DNA of 64,000 bases, from the NCBI RefSeq assembly GCF_008642375.1, contig NZ_CP029194.1, positions 496,001-560,000 of the forward strand. Direction: 5' to 3'. The position numbers and the translations under genes are program-made. Every line of letters begins with the position of its first letter. Within the stretch, counting starts at the first letter, position 1. Positions 44,317-53,570 of the stretch are shown one piece after another. Origin of the DNA: Streptomyces venezuelae. GTDB lineage: Bacteria; Actinomycetota; Actinomycetes; Streptomycetales; Streptomycetaceae. Below the pieces are notes generated by a model. That model made no database searches, was not told the origin of the DNA, and was given only the letters and a program-made list of their open reading frames with translations.

Positions 44317-45866
44317 CGACACGTACGACAGCGGAGCAGCCGGCCGCCGCTCCGCTCCTCGACCTGCACGCACTGGTGGTGGCGGTGCGCCGGCGGCGGC
44401 GCGTCTGGTACGCCTCGGCGCTCCTGGGGCTGCTCCTCGGGACGGCCTTCGCGGTGCTGCTGCCGCCACCGCCGACCGCGGTGACCAAGCTGCTGGTCGC
44501 GCATCAGGAGGACCAGCCGAACGACCCCGGCACGCTGATCCGCACCGACGTCGCGCTTCTGCAGACGACGCGGATCGCCGGTGAGGCCCTGCGCTCTCTC
44601 AAGTCCCCGGTGAAGCCGGAGGACTTCATGAAGGAGTACACGGCCGCCGGCCTGACCAACAACCTGCTGCAGATCGAGGTGGCGGGTGACACCGACGCGG
44701 AGGCCTTGGCGCGCGCCAGGGCGCTGGCCGACGTGTTCGTCGCCGACCATGTGAGGCGGATCCAGGAGGTCGCGGACGCCGAGGCCAAGGCCCTGCTCGA
44801 CCAGCGCGACCGCATGCGGGACGAACTCGCCCAGGTCAACAGGACGATCGGGGACGGATCGCCGGAGAGCGGGCCCAGGGCGTCGGCGGACCGGGAGGCG
44901 CTCTTCGCCCGCCGGGCCGAACTCACCTCGCGGATCAGCGATTTCGACCAGCGTGCCGCCGAGGCACGCATGGGGACGCCCCGGCTCGTCGCCGGGACGC
45001 AGATCGTGGACGCCCCGCGCATGGTGCGGCACTCGCTGCCCAGGACCGCCGCCACCGACGCCGCGATCGGACTCGCCCTCGGGCTCGTCCTCGGGCTCGC
45101 GGTGTCCGCGGTCGGCGCGGTGGTGGCGGACCGCCCCGTGCTGCGCCGGGAGATCGCGGCGAACCTCGGCGCCTCGGTCATCGCGGAGCTCCCCCGCCGG
45201 TCGGCCTGGCCGTGGCAGCGCCGCCGGGCCCGGGCGGCACGCGAACGGCTCACGACGTCCCTGGCCCGCACCGTGCGCGGCTCCGGGGAACCGGTGTCCC
45301 TGCTGGAGCTGGGCTGTGAGCGCAGTGCGAGCGCGATCGCCCTGGACCTCGCCGGGTCACTGGCGGCGGACGGGCCGGTGGTCGTCGTCGACGGGCTGCC
45401 CGGCCGCAGGCTCGCCGACCGGCGGCCGAAGCCGGGAGACCCGGCCGTGGTCGGCGGGGAGCGTGCCGCGACGGTGCCGCGTCAGGAACGCCTGGTCGGC
45501 ATCGGCTCGGTGGCGCCCGGCACGGCATGGACCGACCTGCGCTACCTCGGTCCCCGGACCGTGCTCGTCGTGCGGGCGGGGCACGGCAGCGCCGCCTGGC
45601 TGCACACCGTGGCACGTCAGCTCGCGGACCAGCACATCCCGGTGGTCGGTGTGGTGCTGATCGACCCGGATCCGCGGGACAGGACCGACGGCACCCTGTG
45701 GGAGGGCCCGTTCACCGCTCTGCGCGGCCGGAACGAGGTGCCCGTCCGGCGGAACGGTGGGGGTACCTCCCGCGCCGTTCAGGCAGTGGGGGAGGGCGGA
45801 CGGCGGACGGAGCGGCTGCCGATGTGGGCGGCGCGGGTCCCCGACAGCGATCAGGAGGGTCAGTAG
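44313..45866 (+). CDS. Wzz-type polysaccharide copolymerase, second copy
   Basis: A 517-residue membrane protein with helices at about 31-51 and 248-271 around a Wzz domain (KLLVAHQEDQPNDPGTLIRTDVALLQTT). GTG 44313 overlaps the TGA of the first copy. The cytoplasmic tail from about 335 looks like a BY-kinase core (LLELGCERSASAIALDLAGSL, VVVVDGLPGRR, TVLVVRAGHGSAAWLHTVARQL, IPVVGVVLIDP) but lacks the P-loop lysine motif and a Tyr cluster, so catalytic activity is doubtful. The two copies may form a mixed chain-length complex. It is followed 3 bases later by asnB. Confidence 0.85.
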   Translation: MTTRTTAEQPAAAPLLDLHALVVAVRRRRRVWYASALLGLLLGTAFAVLLPPPPTAVTKLLVAHQEDQPNDPGTLIRTDVALLQTTRIAGEALRSLKSPVKPEDFMKEYTAAGLTNNLLQIEVAGDTDAEALARARALADVFVADHVRRIQEVADAEAKALLDQRDRMRDELAQVNRTIGDGSPESGPRASADREALFARRAELTSRISDFDQRAAEARMGTPRLVAGTQIVDAPRMVRHSLPRTAATDAAIGLALGLVLGLAVSAVGAVVADRPVLRREIAANLGASVIAELPRRSAWPWQRRRARAARERLTTSLARTVRGSGEPVSLLELGCERSASAIALDLAGSLAADGPVVVVDGLPGRRLADRRPKPGDPAVVGGERAATVPRQERLVGIGSVAPGTAWTDLRYLGPRTVLVVRAGHGSAAWLHTVARQLADQHIPVVGVVLIDPDPRDRTDGTLWEGPFTALRGRNEVPVRRNGGGTSRAVQAVGEGGRRTERLPMWAARVPDSDQEGQ

Positions 45867-45869
45867 GAC

Positions 45870-47804
45870 ATGTGTGGCATAGCGGGTACTTACCGATGGC
45901 CGGACGGGAAGGTCGTGGCCGACCGGCTCACCGATACGCTCGCCCACCGCGGTCCGGACGGGGCGGGCCGGTACGGCCACCCCGTCGGTGACGGCGAGGT
46001 GCACCTCGGGCACCGCCGGCTGGCCATCGTCGACCTCTCGGAGACCGGCGCCCAGCCGATGGTCTCGGACGGCCTCGTCCTGACGTACAACGGCGAGCTG
46101 TACAACGCGCCCGAGCTGCGGGCCGAGTTGACGGCGGCCGGGGTGCGCTTCCGCGGTACGTCCGACACCGAGGTGCTCCTGGAGGCCTGGCGGCGCTGGG
46201 GCACGGACTGCCTGCCCAGGCTGCGCGGCATGTTCGCGTTCGGGATCTTCGACGAGCGGACCGGTGAGCTCGTGCTCGCCCGTGACCAGCTCGGCATCAA
46301 GCCGCTGTTCCTGCTCCGGCGCGGCGGGGGTCTGCTGTTCTCCTCCGAGCTGAAGGCGCTCGCCGCCGTGACCGGCGGGTCGCTGGAGGTGGACCACGCG
46401 GCGCTGGTGGCCTCGCTGCTCTACTACTGGGTGCCGGACTCGCGGTGCGCCTTCCGCGAGGCGGAGAAGCTGCCGCCGGGGAGCTGGCTCCGGTGCCGGC
46501 CCGACGGGCGGGTGGAGCGCGGCCGGTTCTGGAACCTGAAGGACGTCGCGGCCGAGGGCCGGGACCGGGCCCTGGCCGGCGAGCGGCCGGACCTGGCCGC
46601 GATCGTCGAGGAGTCGACCCGGCGGCACCTGCTCTCCGACGTGCCCGTGGCGACCTTCCTGTCCGGTGGTCTCGACTCCAGCTACCTGACGGCGCTCGCG
46701 GCCCGCGAGCAGCCCGGGATCTCCGCCTACACGATCGGGTTCCGGGCGGAGGACGCCAGGTTCGAGGCGATGCCGGACGACCTGCGCTACGCCCGGCGGG
46801 TGGCCGAGCGGTTCGGCGTCGACCTCCACGAGATCGAGATCGCGCCGGACGTGCTCGACCTGCTGCCGCGGATGACGTACCACCTGGACGAGCCGATCGG
46901 CGACCCCGCCGCGATCAACACCTTCCTCATCTGCTCGGCCGCCCGGGAGGCCGGGGTCAAGGTGATGCTCTCGGGCATGGGCGCCGACGAGCTGTTCGCC
47001 GGCTACCGCAAGCACCTGGCCAATCTGATCGCGCTGCGCTACCAGCGCGTCCCGCGGCCCCTGCGGCGCGGCGTGTCCAGGGCCGTGGACCGGCTGCCGG
47101 TCGCCACGGCCCGCCGGGGGTACCGGTCGGTGCGCTTCGCGAAGCGGTTCCTCTCCTTCGCCGACCTGCCGGAGGAGACCGCGTTCCGGCGCAGCTACAC
47201 CATGTACGACCGGGGCGAGCTGCTCGGCCTGATCGATCCGGACCTGGCCGGGACCGTCGACGACGTACTGACCGAACACGCGGACGTCTACGAGGACAAC
47301 GACCTCGACGACTTCGTCAACCGCATGTGCCTGGGCGACGCCCGGATGTTCCTGCCGGGCCTGAACCTCGCGTACACGGACCGGTCGAGCATGGCCGCGT
47401 CGACCGAGGTGCGCGTGCCGTACGTGGACGTCGAGGTGGTCAAGGCGGCGTTCACCGTGCCCGGTGACCGCAAGATCGTCGGCCGGCAGGGCAAGGCCGT
47501 CCTCAAGGAGGCGGCCACGTCGGTCCTGCCCCGGGAGATCGCGTACCGGCCCAAGGGCCTCTTCAGCGCCCCGCTGCGCGCCTGGATGAGCCGGGACCTG
47601 GCACCGCTGGTGCGCGAGGTGGTGAACGACGGCGAGCTCGTCCGCTCCGGGCTCCTGCGCCGCGACGCGCTGGCGCGCATGGTCGCCGAGGACGCCGCCG
47701 GGCAGCGGGACTTCTCCAAGCATCTGTGGCATGTGCTGACGCTCGAGTACTGGTATCGCGGTGCGACCTCCGGGTCCGGCCAGAACTCTTCCTTGACCGC
47801 GTAG
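45870..47804 (+). CDS. asnB: Asparagine synthase-like amidotransferase (AsnB)
   Basis: A 644-residue glutamine-dependent amidotransferase. The N-terminal class II glutaminase starts MCGIAGTYRW with nucleophile Cys2, then VGDGEVHLGHRRLAIVDLS and YNGELYN. The synthetase half has the PP-loop SGGLDSSYLTALAA, plus LDEPIGDPAA and MGADELFAGYRKHLAN. In polysaccharide clusters such enzymes often amidate sugar carboxylates rather than aspartate; the AlgD-like gene upstream makes a plausible uronic-acid substrate (inference). It is the fourth in the row after the GT and Wzz genes; an adjacent TTG/GTG start follows at 47827. Confidence 0.93.
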   Translation: MCGIAGTYRWPDGKVVADRLTDTLAHRGPDGAGRYGHPVGDGEVHLGHRRLAIVDLSETGAQPMVSDGLVLTYNGELYNAPELRAELTAAGVRFRGTSDTEVLLEAWRRWGTDCLPRLRGMFAFGIFDERTGELVLARDQLGIKPLFLLRRGGGLLFSSELKALAAVTGGSLEVDHAALVASLLYYWVPDSRCAFREAEKLPPGSWLRCRPDGRVERGRFWNLKDVAAEGRDRALAGERPDLAAIVEESTRRHLLSDVPVATFLSGGLDSSYLTALAAREQPGISAYTIGFRAEDARFEAMPDDLRYARRVAERFGVDLHEIEIAPDVLDLLPRMTYHLDEPIGDPAAINTFLICSAAREAGVKVMLSGMGADELFAGYRKHLANLIALRYQRVPRPLRRGVSRAVDRLPVATARRGYRSVRFAKRFLSFADLPEETAFRRSYTMYDRGELLGLIDPDLAGTVDDVLTEHADVYEDNDLDDFVNRMCLGDARMFLPGLNLAYTDRSSMAASTEVRVPYVDVEVVKAAFTVPGDRKIVGRQGKAVLKEAATSVLPREIAYRPKGLFSAPLRAWMSRDLAPLVREVVNDGELVRSGLLRRDALARMVAEDAAGQRDFSKHLWHVLTLEYWYRGATSGSGQNSSLTA

Positions 47805-47829
47805 AGACGAGAAGAGACAAGGGACTTTG

Positions 47830-50016
47830 GTGAAACAGGTCGTACAGAACTACAAGAGCGGCGAACTGGCCGTGCTCGACGTGCCCGTGCCGGGATGCAA
47901 GCCGGGCGGTGTGCTGGTCCGTACCGCGTACTCGCTGATATCCACCGGGACCGAGCTGATGAAGGTGTCCGAGGCCGGCATGTCGATGCTGGGCAAGGCC
48001 CGCTCCCGGCCGGACCAGGTGGCGAAGGTCATGCAGAGCGTGGCCACCAACGGCTTACCGGCCACCTACAGCAAGGTCATGGGCAAGCTGGACTCCTACA
48101 CGCCGCTCGGCTACTCGCTGTGCGGGGTGGTCGAGCAGGTCGGCAGCGGGATCGACGACGTGAAGGTCGGCGACCTGGTGGCCTGCGCCGGCAACGAGCA
48201 CGCGCTGCACGCCGAGCTGAACTGGGTGCCGAAGAACCTCTACTCCCGTGTGCCGGACGGCCTCGCGCCTCGGCACGCGGCCTTCGGCACGGTCGGGTCG
48301 ATCGCGCTGCAGGGAGTCCGCCAGGGCGAGCCGCAGCTCGGCGAGGCGGCGCTGGTCATCGGCCTCGGGCTGATCGGGCAGCTGGTGGTGCAGCTCCTGG
48401 CGGCCTCGGGGGTCCGCGTCGTCGGCGTCGACCCCGATCCGGCGCGCTGCGAGCTCGCCGAGCGCCTGGGGGCCGAGGCCTGCGGCGATCCCGCGTCGGC
48501 GGCCGTGGAAGCAGCCGTCGCCGAGCTCACCGACGGTCACGGGGTGGACCAGGTGTACCTGGCCGCCGGCGGCGGCAGCAACCAGCCCGTCGAGCTGGCC
48601 GCCCGGCTGGCCCGGGACCGGGGCCGGGTCGTCGACATCGGCAAGTGCCGCCTGGACCTCCCGTGGAACGCGTACTACGAGAAGGAGCTCGACGTCCGGT
48701 TCTCGCGCTCCTACGGCCCCGGGCGCTACGACCCTGCGTACGAGCTCGAAGGGCGGGACTATCCGATCGGGTACGTGCGCTGGACCGAGCGCCGCAACCT
48801 GGCGTGCTTCCTCGACCTCCTCTCGCGCGGCAGCGTCGACGTGGAGCCCCTGGTCTCCCACGTCGCCGATTTCGACGACGCCGTCGAGACGTACCGGCGC
48901 CTGAAGGACGGCGATCTGAAGGCCGTGGCCGTGCTGTTCCGGTACCCCGAGGGAGACACGGGGGAAGCGGCGGCTCCGGCGGTGGCCGTGCCCGCCGTGA
49001 AGCGGAGCGGCGGCGCGGTGTCCGCCCCGGCCCGGGCCGCCGGGAAGCCGGTGCGGCTGGCGTTCGTCGGCGCCGGCAACTACGCGACGTCGATGCTGCT
49101 GCCGCATCTGGCGGGGCGCGACGGCGTCGAGCTGTCGACCGTCGTCACCACGACGGCGCTTTCCGCGGCCAACGCGCAGCGGAAGTTCGGCTTCGCCGAG
49201 GCGACCACCGATCTCGACGCCGTGCTCGACGACAAGTCCGTCGACGCGGTGTTCGTCGTCACCCGCCACAGCTCGCACGCCGAACTGACCCGGCGGGCGC
49301 TGCTCGCGGGCAAGGCGGTGTTCGTGGAGAAGCCCCTCGCGCTCTCCGAGGACGAGCTGGCCGGCGTGCTCGCGGCGGTGGAGGAGTCCGGCAACGACCG
49401 GCTGCAGGTGGGCTTCAACCGCCGGTTCTCGCCCCTGCTGCAGGAGGCCAGGGAGCGGTTCGGCGCCCGGAGCGGTCCGGCGAGCCTGCGCTACCTGGTC
49501 AACGCGGGCCGGCTCCAGCACGGCAGCTGGTATCTCCGGCAGGGCACCGAGGGCTCGCGCTTCGCCGGCGAGGGCGGCCACTTCATCGACACGGCGAGCT
49601 GGCTGCTGGGGGCCGACCCGGTCTCCGTGTACGCGGTCGCCATGTCCGGCGCCGACGACCTGCAGGTCGTACTGCGCTACCCGGACGGGTCCACCGCCAC
49701 CATCAGCTACGTCACCACCGGCGCGCCCGGCTTCCCCAAGGAGACGCTGGACCTCGTCGCCGACGGAAAGGTGCTGCGGCTCGACGACTTCGTCCGTGCC
49801 TCGGTCCACGGCGGCAAGCGGTGGGTCAGTTCGCGGCTGCCGAAGGCCCGGGACAAGGGCCAGAACGCGGAGCTGGCGGCGTTCGTCAGGGCCGTGCGGA
49901 CCGGCGGGCCGATGCCGGTGCCGCTGGAGTCGCTCGTCGCCACCACGGCGGCCACCCTCGCCGTGCCGGCCGGCCTGGCCGCGGGGGTGCCGGTGACGCT
50001 GGCGGGGGCTCGATGA
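47830..50016 (+). CDS. Two-domain oxidoreductase (medium-chain dehydrogenase + GFO/IDH/MocA)
   Basis: A 728-residue fusion. GTG 47830 follows AAGGGA. Residues 1-375 are a zinc-alcohol-dehydrogenase-type domain (GYSLCGVVEQVGSGIDDVKVGDLVACAG, nucleotide-binding VIGLGLIGQLVVQLLAASG). Residues about 407-728 are a GFO/IDH/MocA domain (LAFVGAGNYATSMLLPHLAG, HAELTRRALLAGKAVFVEKPLALS with the EKP motif). This pairing with a heparinase-like neighbour is common in exopolysaccharide loci, where it is thought to reshape a nucleotide sugar. The exact reaction is unknown. Leucine codon 76 (48055-48057) is TTA. It is coupled to the next gene (ATGA). Confidence 0.9.
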   Translation: MKQVVQNYKSGELAVLDVPVPGCKPGGVLVRTAYSLISTGTELMKVSEAGMSMLGKARSRPDQVAKVMQSVATNGLPATYSKVMGKLDSYTPLGYSLCGVVEQVGSGIDDVKVGDLVACAGNEHALHAELNWVPKNLYSRVPDGLAPRHAAFGTVGSIALQGVRQGEPQLGEAALVIGLGLIGQLVVQLLAASGVRVVGVDPDPARCELAERLGAEACGDPASAAVEAAVAELTDGHGVDQVYLAAGGGSNQPVELAARLARDRGRVVDIGKCRLDLPWNAYYEKELDVRFSRSYGPGRYDPAYELEGRDYPIGYVRWTERRNLACFLDLLSRGSVDVEPLVSHVADFDDAVETYRRLKDGDLKAVAVLFRYPEGDTGEAAAPAVAVPAVKRSGGAVSAPARAAGKPVRLAFVGAGNYATSMLLPHLAGRDGVELSTVVTTTALSAANAQRKFGFAEATTDLDAVLDDKSVDAVFVVTRHSSHAELTRRALLAGKAVFVEKPLALSEDELAGVLAAVEESGNDRLQVGFNRRFSPLLQEARERFGARSGPASLRYLVNAGRLQHGSWYLRQGTEGSRFAGEGGHFIDTASWLLGADPVSVYAVAMSGADDLQVVLRYPDGSTATISYVTTGAPGFPKETLDLVADGKVLRLDDFVRASVHGGKRWVSSRLPKARDKGQNAELAAFVRAVRTGGPMPVPLESLVATTAATLAVPAGLAAGVPVTLAGAR

Positions 50017-51980
50017 CCCTGAGCACGGGCTGGTACCTGCGGCGACTGTCCCGGATGGGGCCGCGGGAGGTCGGCGGCAGGGTGGGCGACGCCCTGCGCA
50101 GGCGGCGGTGGCGGTCGGTGCGACCGGACGGCCCGGCGGTGACCGGCGCCCGGTTCACCGCGGTGCTGCCCGAGGGGACGATCGGCGCGGTGCCGCCGGA
50201 CGCCGCGAAACGTCTCGTCGCCGAGGCGGACCGGCTGATGGCCGGGCACGTCGAGTACTTCGGGGTGGTCCGCGACGACCTGGTGGACCCGGACTGGTGG
50301 TACGACCCGAAGACCGGGCGCCGGGCCCCGTGGGGCTACGCCTTCGACGTGCCGTACCGCGACGAGGAGACGGTCGGGGACATCAAGCAGATCTGGGAGC
50401 TGTCCCGGCACCAGTACCTCACCGTGCTCGCCGCCGCCTACGCGATCACCGGCGACGAGCGGTACGCCGAGCGGGTGGCCGAGCACCTGCGGTCGTGGTG
50501 GGCGGCCAACGCGCCGCTGCGCGGGGTGCACTGGACCAGCGGCATCGAGCTGGGGATCCGGCTGCTCTCCTGGGTGTGGGTCCGGCGGCTGCTCGACGGC
50601 TGGCCGGGCGCGGCCGGCCTGTTCGAGGGCAATCCGGTGGCGCTGCGCCAGATCTGGCACCACCAGCGCTGGCTGGCCGCCTTCCCCAGCCGGGGGTCGT
50701 CGGCGAACAACCACGTCGTCGCCGAGGCCGCCGGGCAGTTCGCCGCGGCCTGCGCGTTCGACTGGTTCCCCGCCTCGGCGCGTTGGCGGGCGGACGCCCT
50801 GCGGACGCTGGACCGGCAGCTGCGGGCCAACACCTTCGGCTCCGGCCTCAACCGCGAGCTGGCCACCGAGTACCACGGGCTGGTCCTGGAGCTGGGCCTG
50901 GCCGCGGTGGCCGAGGCGGACGCGGCCGGCGTACCGGTCCCCCCGACGGTCCGGCTGGTGCTGCTGCGGATGACCGACGCGCTCGCCGCCGTCGTGGACA
51001 ACCGATTACGGCCACCGCGCCAGGGCGACTCCGACGACGGCCACGGTCTGGTCGTCGACGGCGCGGGCACCGACCGCTGGGGTTCTCTGCTGGCCACCGG
51101 GGACGCCGTGTTCGGGCGGCTCGACTGGTGGCCGGAGGTGACCGGCACCGATGTGCGTACGCCGCTGCTCGCGGCGCTCGTCCGGCCGTACGCGAAGCCG
51201 GGCGGCGCACCGGCCGTGTCCCGGCCGGCGAGCAGGCCGGCCCATTTCGCCGACGCGGGCATGACCATCCTGCGGGGGCCGGGGGAGATCTGGTGCCGCT
51301 GCGACGGCGGTCCGCACGGGTTCCTGTCCATCGCCGCGCACGCCCACGCGGACGCCCTGTCCGTGGAGGTCCGGCACGACGGGGTCGACGTGCTCGCCGA
51401 CCCGGGGACGTACTGCTACCACGGGCAGCCCGAGTGGCGGCAGTACTTCCGGTCGACGCTCGGCCACAACACCCTGCAGTGGGAGGGCGGTGACCAGTCC
51501 GTCTCCGGCGGCCCGTTCCTGTGGACCCGCCATGCCCGGAGCCGTGTCCTGGTCGCGGACACCGCCGGCGACGGGGTGGCGCGCTGGTGCGCCGAGCACG
51601 ACGGGTACGAGCGTTTCACGCACCGCCGCCGGGTGGAGCTGACGGCCGCGAGCCGGGAGCTGCGGGTGGTCGACGAGGTCCACGGCGACGGCGGGGCCGT
51701 CCGCCTGGCGTTCCACCTCGGCCCGGCGATCGCCGCGGAGCTGGTGGGGAACCTGGCCGTCCTCACCTGGACGCGGGACGGCGAGGACCGTTCCGCCGCG
51801 CTCGACCTGCCCGGGCAGCTGTCCTGGCGGGCGCATCGCGGCGAGAGCCGACCGCCGCTGGGCTGGTACTCCCCCGGTTTCGGGCGCAAGGAACCCTCCA
51901 CCACGCTGGTCGGCACCGGATTCGCCGACGGCACCACGCTGTCGGGGGAGTTCACCACCGTGCTCAGGTTCCGCGGCTAG
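50013..51980 (+). CDS. Heparinase II/III-family protein
   Basis: A 655-residue protein. The N-terminal region (about 85-330) is an alginate-lyase-like alpha/alpha toroid (DIKQIWELSRHQYLTVLAAAYAITG, WTSGIELGIRLLSWVWV, SSANNHVVAEAAGQFAAACAF). The C-terminal beta-sheet part (about 410-640) has the heparinase II/III hallmark FLSIAAHAHADALSVEVRHDGVDVLADPGTYCYHG. These enzymes cleave uronic-acid polysaccharides by beta-elimination; in clusters like this they may act on the product or its precursors. No signal peptide is obvious. Leucine codon 332 (51006-51008) is TTA. Coupled to the two-domain oxidoreductase. Confidence 0.9.
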   Translation: MTLSTGWYLRRLSRMGPREVGGRVGDALRRRRWRSVRPDGPAVTGARFTAVLPEGTIGAVPPDAAKRLVAEADRLMAGHVEYFGVVRDDLVDPDWWYDPKTGRRAPWGYAFDVPYRDEETVGDIKQIWELSRHQYLTVLAAAYAITGDERYAERVAEHLRSWWAANAPLRGVHWTSGIELGIRLLSWVWVRRLLDGWPGAAGLFEGNPVALRQIWHHQRWLAAFPSRGSSANNHVVAEAAGQFAAACAFDWFPASARWRADALRTLDRQLRANTFGSGLNRELATEYHGLVLELGLAAVAEADAAGVPVPPTVRLVLLRMTDALAAVVDNRLRPPRQGDSDDGHGLVVDGAGTDRWGSLLATGDAVFGRLDWWPEVTGTDVRTPLLAALVRPYAKPGGAPAVSRPASRPAHFADAGMTILRGPGEIWCRCDGGPHGFLSIAAHAHADALSVEVRHDGVDVLADPGTYCYHGQPEWRQYFRSTLGHNTLQWEGGDQSVSGGPFLWTRHARSRVLVADTAGDGVARWCAEHDGYERFTHRRRVELTAASRELRVVDEVHGDGGAVRLAFHLGPAIAAELVGNLAVLTWTRDGEDRSAALDLPGQLSWRAHRGESRPPLGWYSPGFGRKEPSTTLVGTGFADGTTLSGEFTTVLRFRG

Positions 51981-51991
51981 GGGGGCGCGTG

Positions 51992-53569
51992 GTGATCGAG
52001 CGGCGGCGCCGGACGGTGCCGACGGCGCCTCCGGTGCGGCTCCCGGGGCTGCTGCCGGTGCTGCTTCTGCTTGCGGCGACCGGCTGTACGGGTACGGCGG
52101 ACGCCCCGGCGAAGCCGACCCGTACGTCCTCGGCGTCCGGGGCGCCCGCGGCCTCCGGAGCCCCCTCCACCGCCGTGGCCCGGGTGTGCGCCGCACCCGA
52201 GGCCGGGCCGGCGAAGGCCCCGGCCGGCGCGGTCACGGTCGACCCGGCGGTGGTCGGCGACCTGGCCGCGAAGACCGGGAGCAGCCCCCCGAACACCACG
52301 TTCTGGCTGCGGCCTGGCACACACAGGCTCGAAGCGGACCCCTACGCCCAGGTCGTGCCCAAGGAGGGGAACACCTACCTCGGCGCGCCGGGCGCGGTGC
52401 TCGACGGCCGGAGGACCAACCAGTACGCGTTCGGCGGCACCGCCCGCGACGTCACCATCCGCCACCTGACCGTGCAGCGCTTCGTCGCGCCGAACAACGA
52501 GGGCGTGGTCAACCACGACATGGCCGACGGGTGGGTGATCGAGCACGCGAGGATCCAGGACAACTCCGGTGCCGGGCTGATGGCCGGTGCCCGTCAGCAG
52601 GTCCGCGCCAGCTGCCTGCGCGGCAACGGGCAGTACGGCATGAACGCCTACAAGACCGGCGACTCCGTCAAGGGCCTGGTGGTCGAGGGCAACGAGGTCG
52701 TGGGCAACAACACCGACGACTGGGAGCGGCGGCAGCCGGGCTGCGGCTGCACCGCGGGCATCAAGTTCTGGGCGGTCGACGGCGCCGACATCCGCGGCAA
52801 CTGGGTGCACGACAACCGCGGGGCCGGATTGTGGGCGGACACCAACAACAACGACTTCCGCTTCGAGGACAACGTCATCGAAGCCAACGACGGTGCCGCG
52901 CTGATCTACGAGACCAGCTACAACGCGGTCATCAGGAACAACACGATCCGGCGCAACAACGTGGTCGAGGGCCGTGGCCACGCCGAGGACGGCGACGACT
53001 TCCCCTACGGGACCGTCTACGTGTCCGAGTCCGGGGGCGAGCCGCGGGTCCCGGCCCGCACGGACAGGATCGAGATCTACGGGAACGTGCTGGAGAACAA
53101 CTGGTCCGGGATCACCCTGTGGGAGAACGCCGACCGGTTCTGCAACAGCCCGTCCAACACCTCCACCGGGTACTGCACGTTGCTGGTGAAGGACGCGGCC
53201 CGCTGCGCGCCTCCGGCGATCGCCGCCGCGCCGCTGCGCGACGACTGCCGGTGGAAGACCCAGCGGGTGGACGTCCACGGCAACCGCTTCGTCCTGGACA
53301 AGGCCGCCCTCGACTGCACGGTGGGGTGCGACCGCATGGCGGTGGTGGCCAACTCCGGTACGTCTCCGGAGTGGTCGCCGTACAAGGGTGAGCGGGTCTC
53401 CGAGGCGATCACCCGCGGGCAGCGGAACCGCTGGCGCGACAACGTCTACCTCGGACCGTGGACGTTCGTCGCCCACGCCCCGGGCCGCACGCTCGACTTC
53501 GGCGACTGGCAGGGCGCGCCGTACCGGCAGGACGCGGGCAGCACCTTCCGCGCGCGGGACGGTGGTTGA
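51992..53569 (+). CDS. Right-handed parallel beta-helix lipoprotein
   Basis: A 525-residue exported lipoprotein. Start chosen at GTG 51992 (GGGGGG six bases before; GTG 51989 would add one residue). A basic start, hydrophobic stretch and lipobox AATGC mark the signal; a Ser/Ala/Pro linker follows. The rest is beta-helix repeats with NNT/NNN turns: VTIRHLTVQRFVAPNNEG, ADIRGNWVHDNRGAGLWADTNNND, AALIYETSYNAVIRNNTIRRNN, RIEIYGNVLENNWSGITLWEN. Such folds occur in C5-epimerases (AlgG type) and lyases acting on polysaccharides; a similar epimerase or lyase role is inferred. It is preceded by a heparinase-like gene and followed by the ligase-like gene. Confidence 0.85.
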   Translation: MIERRRRTVPTAPPVRLPGLLPVLLLLAATGCTGTADAPAKPTRTSSASGAPAASGAPSTAVARVCAAPEAGPAKAPAGAVTVDPAVVGDLAAKTGSSPPNTTFWLRPGTHRLEADPYAQVVPKEGNTYLGAPGAVLDGRRTNQYAFGGTARDVTIRHLTVQRFVAPNNEGVVNHDMADGWVIEHARIQDNSGAGLMAGARQQVRASCLRGNGQYGMNAYKTGDSVKGLVVEGNEVVGNNTDDWERRQPGCGCTAGIKFWAVDGADIRGNWVHDNRGAGLWADTNNNDFRFEDNVIEANDGAALIYETSYNAVIRNNTIRRNNVVEGRGHAEDGDDFPYGTVYVSESGGEPRVPARTDRIEIYGNVLENNWSGITLWENADRFCNSPSNTSTGYCTLLVKDAARCAPPAIAAAPLRDDCRWKTQRVDVHGNRFVLDKAALDCTVGCDRMAVVANSGTSPEWSPYKGERVSEAITRGQRNRWRDNVYLGPWTFVAHAPGRTLDFGDWQGAPYRQDAGSTFRARDGG

Positions 53570-53570
53570 G

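Noticed and set aside
45357..47732. Minus-strand frame of 791 codons
   Set aside because: Antisense to asnB and Wzz genes.
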